A stretch of 6,199 bases of DNA from Polaribacter sp. (GTDB lineage: Bacteria > Bacteroidota > Bacteroidia > Flavobacteriales > Flavobacteriaceae): positions 10,918 to 17,116 of the forward strand of contig DPRC01000025.1 of assembly GCA_003537695.1 (NCBI GenBank), in the 5' to 3' direction. The translations under genes and the position numbers were made by a program. Under the pieces are notes generated by a model. The model was not told the DNA's origin and did not search any database. It was given only the letters and a program-made list of their open reading frames with translations. This document shows positions 1 through 5,074 of the stretch, in pieces. Numbering within the stretch: position 1 is the stretch's first letter; every line of letters begins with the position of its first letter.

Positions 1-24
1 GATGAATTATTAGACAATGAATAA
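1..24 (+). CDS. C-terminal tail of an upstream gene (partial, tentative)
   Basis: From base 1 the sequence reads in one frame as DELLDNE followed by a TAA stop at 22-24. This acidic tail would overlap the next ATG (position 17) by eight bases, a common arrangement for translationally coupled genes in an operon. Only seven codons are visible, so the product cannot be identified and the frame could be open by chance. No promoter for the following gene can be seen in the 16 bases before it, which fits co-transcription from outside the window. Confidence 0.35.
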   Translation, partial: DELLDNE

Positions 25-385
25 AGAAAGACCCGTTTTACCGGATTTAATTAAAGAGCATATGTCTGCGCTAGAATTATTTCAAAACCAAACATTAAGA
101 CCCGTTATTAAGATGCAGCACGGCTTATTAATTAGCGCTTTTAAAAGTTACATTGCAAAAAGAAAAATTGATTTATCTACGCTTACAACTCAGAAGCAGC
201 GCAGTAAAACAAAGGCTGTTTTTGTAAAAGACATCAATTATAAAAACCTCACCTTAGGAATGATTATTGGAGCTTTTTCAGCGGATGAGTTTACACATTA
301 CAGTACAAACCCCTCAGAGTACAATAAAAGAATTATACAAATCGTAATTCAAAGAATGCAAGATAGTTTGGCAGAGGTTTTGTAA
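17..385 (+). CDS. conserved flavobacterial protein of unknown function ('glyoxalase'-labelled family)
   Basis: This 122-residue soluble protein has no signal peptide or membrane segment. It resembles a small family widespread in Flavobacteriaceae, with the recognisable block ELFQNQTLRPVIKMQHGLL near residues 20-38, followed by a basic, mostly helical middle. A second conserved-looking block near residues 79-90 (LTLGMIIGAFSA) precedes an acidic and aromatic stretch (DEFTHY), and the C-terminal helix reads KRIIQIVIQRMQDSL. I recall members being named 'glyoxalase' in databases. I see no VOC-fold repeat or spaced His/Glu metal ligands here, so I do not adopt that function. The ATG at 17 probably overlaps the end of an upstream gene, suggesting it is the distal gene of an operon. 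It converges on the terC-like gene across 41 bases. That the gene is real is fairly sure; its function is unknown. Confidence 0.85.
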   Translation: MNKERPVLPDLIKEHMSALELFQNQTLRPVIKMQHGLLISAFKSYIAKRKIDLSTLTTQKQRSKTKAVFVKDINYKNLTLGMIIGAFSADEFTHYSTNPSEYNKRIIQIVIQRMQDSLAEVL

Positions 386-395
386 AGAAAACAAG

Positions 396-426
396 GTGTT
401 TTTAAAGCACGATCTTCTTTAGTATT
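396..426. terminator. weak hairpin between convergent genes
   Basis: Bases 396-410 (GTGTTTTTAAAGCAC) can fold into a six-pair stem, including one G-T pair, with a three-base loop. It is followed on the plus strand by T-rich sequence (TCTTCTTT), and on the minus strand by TTGTTTTCTTT. It lies between the stops of the two convergent genes, where a bidirectional terminator would be expected. The stem is short and AT-rich, so this is a weak call. Confidence 0.3.
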
Positions 427-1230
427 CTATGTAAGCTTGTTCTTTTTAGCTAAAAGCTTTTGTTGGTACTTCCCTTGCACTATGTCCACAAGAACTAAAA
501 TAGCCAATACAAAGTAAAAGGTTGTTTTACTCATTGGGATAATTTCGTTTCCAAAAAGTTTGATATGTGCCAAATGACCACCTTCGGTGACCAGCATAAT
601 TCCAACAATAAACAGGATAAACAATCCTAAAACTTCATACATTCTGTTTTTTGCTAAAAATAGTGAGATTCTATCCGCTAATAACAGCATGAGCACACCA
701 CTAATTATAATGGCAATTGCCATAACAATAAATGACACTGTGGTGTTTTCTATTTCGCTTGTCAGTCCAATAGCAGCCAAAATAGAGTCAAAAGAAAAAA
801 CCAAGTTCATTAAGACAATGCTGGTAACAACAGCATTTGAAGATTTTGCTCTTTTGGAGTCTCCTGTAAGATCTTGCTCCAAATCATTAGAAGCAATCAT
901 GTGCCAAATTTCTTTAATGGCAGTATAAATAATAAAACCACCCCCTATTAATACGATGATGCTATGGCCGTTGAAAGAAAATTTCACAATGTCTTTGATT
1001 TCCCCTGTCAAAAAAGAAAAGGGCTCTTGGAAAAAATCAATGATAGAAACAAGCACAAATAAGAGCACAATCCGCAATACAATTGCAATTAAGATTCCGT
1101 TTTTTCTTACTTTTTTCTGATCTGCTTCGGGTGCTTTTTTTGATTCTAAAGAGATATACAGTAAGTTGTCAAAGCCAAGAACAGCTTGTAGTAAAATTAA
1201 CATGACCAATGTGAAAATAATTTCTAACAT
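427..1230 (-). CDS. TerC family integral membrane protein (probable metal exporter)
   Basis: This 267-residue polytopic inner-membrane protein has about seven hydrophobic segments. It carries the two TerC hallmark motifs: VLGFDNLLYISL at residues 17-28 with Asp21-Asn22, and FSFDSILAAIGL at 145-156 with Asp148-Ser149. These paired acidic motifs lie in membrane helices and are thought to bind the cation. A third block, TEGGHLAH (215-222), precedes the final helix. TerC proteins (TerC, Alx, MeeF/MeeY) are linked to manganese export, metallation of secreted enzymes, and in some cases tellurite resistance. No ter-operon genes are present, so tellurite is unlikely to be the point here. The central loop (about 112-132) is hydrophilic and the C-terminus is lysine-rich. 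One oddity is Gln15 where many relatives have Glu before the first motif. The start is supported by a promoter 31 bases upstream. Exact substrate is inferred. Confidence 0.9.
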   Translation of the reverse strand: MLEIIFTLVMLILLQAVLGFDNLLYISLESKKAPEADQKKVRKNGILIAIVLRIVLLFVLVSIIDFFQEPFSFLTGEIKDIVKFSFNGHSIIVLIGGGFIIYTAIKEIWHMIASNDLEQDLTGDSKRAKSSNAVVTSIVLMNLVFSFDSILAAIGLTSEIENTTVSFIVMAIAIIISGVLMLLLADRISLFLAKNRMYEVLGLFILFIVGIMLVTEGGHLAHIKLFGNEIIPMSKTTFYFVLAILVLVDIVQGKYQQKLLAKKNKLT

Positions 1231-1260
1231 AATTTTTTATTGTTTGATATATTCTATGTT

Positions 1261-1291
1261 CAAATATATTCGGATTGTTGGGATTACACAA
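1261..1291 (-). promoter_or_regulatory. Bacteroidota-type promoter of the TerC gene
   Basis: On the minus strand a TTG (1291-1289) is followed after 20 bases by TATATTTG (1268-1261). This fits the Bacteroidota sigma-A consensus TTG / TAnnTTTG with normal spacing. Transcription would start near 1254, giving a leader of roughly 24 bases that is A-rich (CAAACAATAAAAAATT) and lacks a Shine-Dalgarno sequence, as is usual in this phylum. A leader this short cannot hold a yybP-ykoY manganese riboswitch, which controls some TerC genes elsewhere. The promoter shows terC can be transcribed independently of the upstream TSUP gene. Confidence 0.6.
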
Positions 1292-1366
1292 TTTTTAGGG
1301 AGGTTGCTTTCGAGAATGTCAAAAGATACCTGTTTAAGATTCCGTTTTTTTTAGGTGCGCTCTTTA

Positions 1367-2146
1367 TTATGAGACAGCTATCCATAAAATCCGAGTTGCT
1401 ACAAAGGCAATTAATAATGCAGTAGCCTTTTTGAGTTGAACAGGTGTGTAATAGGTGTTGCGCATTCTACTTCCAATTTGACCGCCAATAAAAACCGTGA
1501 CTAATAAAACAGCAGTGCTGTTCCAATCCATATAAAAGTCTGGACTTGAATACTGACCAATTAATCCTGCTAGCGAATTTACGAGTATAAAGACACTGGC
1601 AGTTGCTGCTATTTTTTTGGGAGTATCCCAATTTGTAAGGTGCAGTAAGGGTGCTAAAAAAATGCCCCCTCCAATTCCGACCATTCCAGAAATAAAACCA
1701 ATAAAACTACCAAAACCAATATTTTTTAACTTTTTAGAGGTTGTTTTTTTTCTTTCAGAGGCAATAATCCGTTTTGAAAACCACATGGTGCTTGCGGCAA
1801 AAAACAGCGTACTTCCTAATAGAATAAAAAAGAACTGCTGACTTATTTTTACATATCCACCGAGATATGCAAATGGAATACTGCACAGGATTAACGGGAG
1901 TATCTTTTTCCAATTTATTTTTTTTTGTAAAGAAAAGAAAAAAACATTGCTGGACACCACTACAATATTGCAGAGCAAAGCGGTTGCTCTTATTTGTGTA
2001 AAGACAATGCCCGTTAATGCTAAAATTGCCAAATAACTAGAGCCGCCGCCAAAACCAACGGACGCATATAAAATGGCCACAGTAAAAAACAGCAAGATAA
2101 CCGGCCAATTATTTATAATTGATTCAAAAATGATTTGAATATCCAT
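1367..2146 (-). CDS. TSUP family (TauE/SafE, former DUF81) membrane permease
   Basis: This 259-residue polytopic membrane protein has about eight hydrophobic segments in two repeated halves, the usual size for the family. Each half carries the glycine-rich TSUP motif: ASVGFGGGSSYLAIL at residues 28-42 and GMVGIGGGIFLAPLL at 154-168. A further ATASVFILVNSLAGLIG block (181-197) and GGQIGSR (221-227) are also typical. Family members export or import sulfite, sulfoacetate, organosulfonates or related anions. Nothing nearby (no sulfur-metabolism gene) fixes the substrate. The gene points the same way as terC, 136 bases upstream of it, but terC has its own promoter. Its divergent neighbour is a dead acs gene 54 bases away. 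The ATG at 2146 is the only sensible start: it directly precedes the first hydrophobic segment and there is no other in-frame Met near the N-terminus. Confidence 0.92.
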   Translation of the reverse strand: MDIQIIFESIINNWPVILLFFTVAILYASVGFGGGSSYLAILALTGIVFTQIRATALLCNIVVVSSNVFFFSLQKKINWKKILPLILCSIPFAYLGGYVKISQQFFFILLGSTLFFAASTMWFSKRIIASERKKTTSKKLKNIGFGSFIGFISGMVGIGGGIFLAPLLHLTNWDTPKKIAATASVFILVNSLAGLIGQYSSPDFYMDWNSTAVLLVTVFIGGQIGSRMRNTYYTPVQLKKATALLIAFVATRILWIAVS

Positions 2147-2150
2147 AAAG

Positions 2151-2158
2151 CAAATATA
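2151..2158 (-). promoter_or_regulatory. -7 box very close to the TSUP start codon
   Basis: The minus strand reads TATATTTG at 2158-2151, an exact TAnnTTTG match. Only four bases (2147-2150) separate it from the ATG. Transcription starting the usual 5-7 bases downstream would begin at or beside the start codon, giving a leaderless or nearly leaderless mRNA. The -33 element is poor: the nearest TTG (2185-2183) lies 24 bases upstream, longer than the preferred 19-21. The box could be a chance AT-rich match. Confidence 0.4.
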
Positions 2159-2200
2159 ATTTTCTATTTCTAGAAACTATTACAATCCATAAAACTAATT

Positions 2201-2507
2201 GTGGGTAATTACCATATCAAACACTAAGAAGAGTATTATCAAGTATATCGGAAGTGCTATTAGAGCACCAGAGAATTTTTAGGAGGAGATTGGCGAAGAG
2301 CATTTTGTGTGGCGTAAAAACAACATACTGTGTTAGACTAGGGTTTGAAAAACCTGTAATGGAGTAGTTTGCAGGTGCAAAATTAAATATACAGAAAATT
2401 GCATCGACAGGCACTTGGCAACAAGAGGTATTAAAACGGTTACTTTATTCAATCCAGAAGTTGTGCAACGTATTATGGATCATCGCTTGAAATACGTCTT
2501 GAAATAA
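2201..2507 (+). pseudogene. acs: acetyl-CoA synthetase (acs) remnant: N-terminus fused to C-terminus, with frameshifts and stops
   Basis: Acs (acetate + ATP + CoA to acetyl-CoA) is normally about 635-650 residues; roughly 100 codons remain. Reading across frames: GNYHIKH, stop (TAA 2225), EEYYQVYRKC; a +1 shift near 2258; IRAPENF, stop (TAG 2280), EEIGEEHFVWRK; a shift near 2325; TVLD, stop (TAG 2339); a shift near 2343; FEKPVME, stop (TAG 2365), FAGAKLNI; a shift near 2391; TENCIDRHLATRGIKT. This follows the Acs N-terminus in order; E. coli Acs has KWYEDGTLN and NCLDRHLQENGDRT at the matching places. The three TAGs fall at Trp positions (TGG to TAG). The frame then continues as TLFNPEVVQRIMDHRL to a TAA at 2505. 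That resembles the Acs C-terminus (E. coli TLADPGVVEKLLEEKQ) rather than the next N-terminal segment, implying an internal deletion of about 540 residues. The start appears to be GTG at 2201, probably once ATG. No functional product is possible. Acs identity is from remembered family sequence. Confidence 0.85.
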
Positions 2508-2517
2508 ATTAATTTAA

Positions 2518-2550
2518 ACCTGTTCTGCTTAAAAGCCTGACAGGTCTTTT
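2518..2550 (+). terminator. probable terminator of the dead acs gene
   Basis: ACCTGT (2518-2523) pairs with ACAGGT (2540-2545), and an inner GCT/AGC pairing closes a TAAA loop. TTTT follows at 2547-2550. It begins 10 bases after the surviving acs stop codon, exactly where the gene's own terminator would lie. The stem has an internal loop, so it is moderate rather than strong. It lies just before the longest possible reading frame of the ABC gene, which argues that the ABC coding region begins further downstream. Confidence 0.5.
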
Positions 2551-2559
2551 GGGTTGTTG

Positions 2560-2567
2560 TACTTTTG
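2560..2567 (+). promoter_or_regulatory. candidate -7 box for the ABC transporter gene
   Basis: TACTTTTG matches TAnnTTTG exactly and lies just after the acs terminator. No TTG sits 19-21 bases upstream, so only half of the promoter is convincing. If real, transcription would start near 2574, leaving a leader of about 74 bases before the ATG at 2648 and excluding a start at 2549. Confidence 0.3.
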
Positions 2568-2647
2568 TTGATATGTCATGGTTTTTTCAGTTGGCATATA
2601 AATTGACACGAACAAACTATATATATATTCTAAAATTAAAAGCATTA

Positions 2648-4414
2648 ATGCAACACCTGAAAGATTCTAAAAAAGATAAAAAGAAACCTAAAGTATCTAT
2701 TTTAAAAGCGTTTAAAACTATTATTTGGCCAAAGCGAAAGCTTGTTTTTACAGGCTTGATACTTATTGTTTTTAGCAGATTATCGAGTCTGGTTGCGCCC
2801 TTAAAAATACAAACATTATTAGATGAGGTAATTCCGAATAAGGATTATGAGCAGCTTTACAGTTTATTATTGATTGTTGGTCTTGCAATTTTAGTGCAGG
2901 CAGTTACTTCTTTTTTATTGACACGTATATTAAGCGTTCAAGCGCAATATTTAATATCAGAATTAAGAGCACAGGTTCAAAAGAAAGTATTGTCGTTGCC
3001 CATTCGTTTTTTTGACAACACAAAATCTGGAGCTTTGGTCTCTCGAATTATGAGTGATGTAGAAGGAGTTCGGAATTTAATAGGAACCGGATTGGTGCAA
3101 TTAGTTGGCGGAACGATTACAGCAGTAATTTCGATGGCATTGCTAATTCAGATTAGCCCATCGATGACCTTTTTTGTTTTGGTGCCTGTTGCTGTTTTCG
3201 GAATAGTGGCTTTAAAAGCCTTCAAGTATATTCGCCCGATTTTTAGAAATAGAGGAGTTATCAACGCAGATGTAAAAGGAAGATTAACAGAAACACTTTC
3301 TGGTGTTAGAGTGATCAAGGCATTTAATGCAGAAGCACAAGAAAATGAGACTTTTGAAAAAGGGGTAGACAAGTTATTTCAAAATGTAAAAAAGAGTTTA
3401 ACAGCAACTGCAATTATGTCAAGTGCTGCTACTTTTTTATTGGGACTGGCAACTACCGGAATCATGGGAATTGGCGGTTATAAAATTATGATGGGAGAAT
3501 TAACCGTTGGAGAATTTTTATCATTTACTTTTTTATTAGGCTTAATGATTGCGCCAATTGTGCAAATGAGTAATATTGGAAGTCAGCTAACAGAGGCGCT
3601 GGCAGGTTTGGATAGAACAGAAGAATTGATGAATATGTCTGCGGAAGAAGATGACGAAAATAGAACCATAATTTTAGAAAATATGAAAGGAGCGCTTGTT
3701 TTTGACAATGTCTCTTTTGCCTATGAAGAAGGAAAAGAAGTATTGAACAATATTAGTTTTCAAGTGCCTTCAGGTTCTGTAACGGCGTTGGTTGGAAGTT
3801 CGGGGTCTGGGAAATCTACGATTGCAGGTTTGTCAGCAACTTTCTTAAATCCGGAATCGGGTACCATCACAATCGACAACCAAGACATGGCAAAAGTGAA
3901 ATTGTCTAGTTATCGAAAGCATTTAGGAGTGGTATTGCAGGACGAATTTTTATTTGAGGGAACCATTCGAGAAAACATCTTGTTTCCGAGGCCAGAAGCT
4001 AGCGAAGAGGAATTACAAAGTGCGGTAAAAGCGGCTTATGTAAGTGAGTTTACAGATCGTTTTGACGACGGTTTAGACACACTAATTGGAGAAAGAGGTG
4101 TCAAATTATCTGGTGGACAACGGCAGCGCTTGGCGATTGCAAGAGCAATTTTAGCAGATCCTAAAATCATAATTTTAGATGAGGCAACTTCTAGCTTAGA
4201 TACAGAGAGTGAGTCTTTAATTCAGCAAAGTTTGTCAGAATTGGTAAAAGATAGAACTACAATCGTGATTGCACACAGATTGAGTACGATAAAACAAGCA
4301 GATCAAATTTTAGTGGTTGAGGCAGGTAGTATTGTAGAAAGAGGAACGCACGACGCGTTGATTGCTGCTGGTGGTAGATATTTTGATTTATTTACGTATC
4401 AATCTAAAATTTAA
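2648..4414 (+). CDS. MsbA-like ABC exporter, fused permease and ATPase half-transporter
   Basis: From this ATG the protein is 588 residues, the usual length for a type IV ABC exporter subunit working as a dimer in the inner membrane. A lysine-rich N-terminus (KDSKKDKKK) leads into a six-helix transmembrane domain (about 30-310). The nucleotide-binding domain follows, with every catalytic element: Walker A GSSGSGKST (383-391), Q-loop Gln431 in VVLQDEFLFEG, GERG just before signature LSGGQ (487-491), Walker B IIILDE with Asp511 and catalytic Glu512, D-loop SSLD and H-loop His543. It should be an active ATPase exporting a lipid, drug or peptide; sequence alone does not tell which. The frame stays open back to a TTG at 2549 (621 codons), with another ATG at 2573. 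I prefer 2648 because the extension is unlike a normal exporter N-terminus and begins inside the tail of the acs terminator. The gene stands alone and converges on the NUDIX gene. Confidence 0.9.
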   Translation: MQHLKDSKKDKKKPKVSILKAFKTIIWPKRKLVFTGLILIVFSRLSSLVAPLKIQTLLDEVIPNKDYEQLYSLLLIVGLAILVQAVTSFLLTRILSVQAQYLISELRAQVQKKVLSLPIRFFDNTKSGALVSRIMSDVEGVRNLIGTGLVQLVGGTITAVISMALLIQISPSMTFFVLVPVAVFGIVALKAFKYIRPIFRNRGVINADVKGRLTETLSGVRVIKAFNAEAQENETFEKGVDKLFQNVKKSLTATAIMSSAATFLLGLATTGIMGIGGYKIMMGELTVGEFLSFTFLLGLMIAPIVQMSNIGSQLTEALAGLDRTEELMNMSAEEDDENRTIILENMKGALVFDNVSFAYEEGKEVLNNISFQVPSGSVTALVGSSGSGKSTIAGLSATFLNPESGTITIDNQDMAKVKLSSYRKHLGVVLQDEFLFEGTIRENILFPRPEASEEELQSAVKAAYVSEFTDRFDDGLDTLIGERGVKLSGGQRQRLAIARAILADPKIIILDEATSSLDTESESLIQQSLSELVKDRTTIVIAHRLSTIKQADQILVVEAGSIVERGTHDALIAAGGRYFDLFTYQSKI

Positions 4415-4416
4415 GT

Positions 4417-4439
4417 AGTATTCTTATATAAGTAATACT
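4417..4439. terminator. AT-rich hairpin between convergent ABC and NUDIX genes
   Basis: AGTATT (4417-4422) pairs with AATACT (4434-4439), and the inner CTT/AAG extends the stem around an ATAT loop with one bulged T. It begins two bases after the ABC stop, in the 50-base convergent gap. There is no clean T-tract on the plus strand; on the minus strand the following bases are only moderately T-rich. It may be a weak bidirectional terminator or an mRNA 3'-end stabiliser. Confidence 0.35.
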
Positions 4440-4464
4440 TCAAAGAACGACTTATGGATTCAAT

Positions 4465-5007
4465 TTATTTTAAATGCTTTATAATCTTATCGTAAACACC
4501 AGCATAATAGTTGTGAAATTGAGGGAGCAGTACGTTTTTAAGGTTCTTCGTTTCTTTTAGAATACTGAGGTCCCACAACTTTAAACCGTCAACTTCTTCC
4601 CGCTGCATGGTGAGCGTTGCAAGCGCTACTTCTAGTTCCGCAATAAAAACGTGGTGGTGTTCATTGTCCTTAATTCCGTTTTCGTGTGCTACTTGATGTA
4701 TTCTAGTTCCAATTTTAACCAGTTTTTTGTTTTCAATTTTCAAACCAATTTCTTCTAGAATTTCTCTTTTTGCACCTTCTAACACGGTTTCACCGGCGCC
4801 AATATGTCCCGCAACAGAAATATCCCAAATGCCTGGAAATACTTTTTTAGTGTGGGCTCTTTTTTGAAGTAGTATTTTTTTATCGGAAGTAAAAAACCAA
4901 ATATGTGCGGTGGCGTGGAACCAACCGTTTTTGTGAGCTTCTGATTTTAAAGCTGTTTTTCCTGTTGGCTTGCCTTCTGGAGTAAGGATGTCTATAAGTT
5001 CGTCCAT
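4465..5007 (-). CDS. NUDIX hydrolase (YfcD/IPP-isomerase-like subgroup)
   Basis: This 180-residue soluble protein contains a perfect Nudix box. It runs from Gly67 to Leu89 with Glu73, Arg81-Glu82 and Glu85-Glu86 in the pattern Gx5Ex7REUxEExGU, which binds Mg2+ and hydrolyses a diphosphate linkage. The N-terminal part (ELIDILTPEGKPTGK, then HKNGWFHATAHIWF) and PGIWDISVAGHIGAGE just before and into the box are typical of the subgroup that includes E. coli YfcD. That subgroup shares its fold with isopentenyl-diphosphate isomerase. I do not call it an isomerase: the Cys-containing active-site segment of Idi is not seen. The substrate is unknown, possibly a nucleotide or thiamine-type diphosphate. 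The ATG at 5007 suits the family, whose members start a few residues before the conserved DxxxxxG segment. The start codon lies only four bases after a terminator-like T-tract, so expression is probably restricted or leaderless. Confidence 0.92.
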   Translation of the reverse strand: MDELIDILTPEGKPTGKTALKSEAHKNGWFHATAHIWFFTSDKKILLQKRAHTKKVFPGIWDISVAGHIGAGETVLEGAKREILEEIGLKIENKKLVKIGTRIHQVAHENGIKDNEHHHVFIAELEVALATLTMQREEVDGLKLWDLSILKETKNLKNVLLPQFHNYYAGVYDKIIKHLK

Positions 5008-5010
5008 ATC

Positions 5011-5068
5011 AAAAGAAAAACGTCATTGTAAAAAAAACACGCTAATATTTCCGTTTACAATGACGTTT
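5011..5068 (-). terminator. strong inverted repeat with T-tract after the peptidase gene
   Basis: AAACGTCATTGTAAA at 5018-5032 is a perfect 15-base inverted repeat of 5054-5068, with a 21-base spacer. Read on the minus strand, the right-hand arm runs into TTTTTCTTTT (5020-5011), the signature of an intrinsic terminator. It begins seven bases after the peptidase stop codon, so it should end that transcript. The spacer is longer than the usual tetraloop, and the structure ends four bases before the NUDIX start codon, which makes a role in NUDIX expression possible as well. Confidence 0.75.
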
Positions 5069-5074
5069 AATTAT

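Noticed and set aside
587..928. 113-codon plus-strand open frame inside the TerC gene
   Set aside because: It is a shadow of the minus-strand TerC gene, whose motifs are unmistakable.
1237..1358. About 37-codon open stretch on the minus strand in the terC/TSUP gap (includes VSFDILESNLPKNCVIP)
   Set aside because: It looks superficially protein-like but has no start codon, and it contains the terC promoter; too short to support as a gene or remnant.
1166..1425. Two plus-strand open frames (1166-1354, 1240-1425) across the terC/TSUP gap
   Set aside because: They overlap the ends of both minus-strand genes and the terC promoter, have no family resemblance, and read as low-information sequence.
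1617..1841. 74-codon plus-strand open frame inside the TSUP gene
   Set aside because: It is antisense to the second TSUP glycine motif and is a proline/lysine-rich shadow.
2217..2414. 65-codon minus-strand open frame
   Set aside because: It lies antisense to the acs remnant, whose plus-strand reading explains the sequence far better; there is no recognisable protein family and no promoter.
2439..2507. Asparagine synthetase C-terminus as the source of LFNPEVVQRIMDHRL
   Set aside because: It was considered because that family also ends with an LF-x-P-E-x-V pattern, but the preceding Acs N-terminal blocks and the Acs C-terminal pattern explain the whole stretch better.
3148..3372. 74-codon minus-strand open frame inside the ABC transporter
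   Set aside because: It is antisense to the membrane domain of an intact, well-recognised gene.
4465..5007. Isopentenyl-diphosphate isomerase (idi) identity for the NUDIX gene
   Set aside because: The fold is shared, but the Idi active-site Cys segment is not present, and WDISVAGHIGAGE fits the YfcD-like hydrolases.
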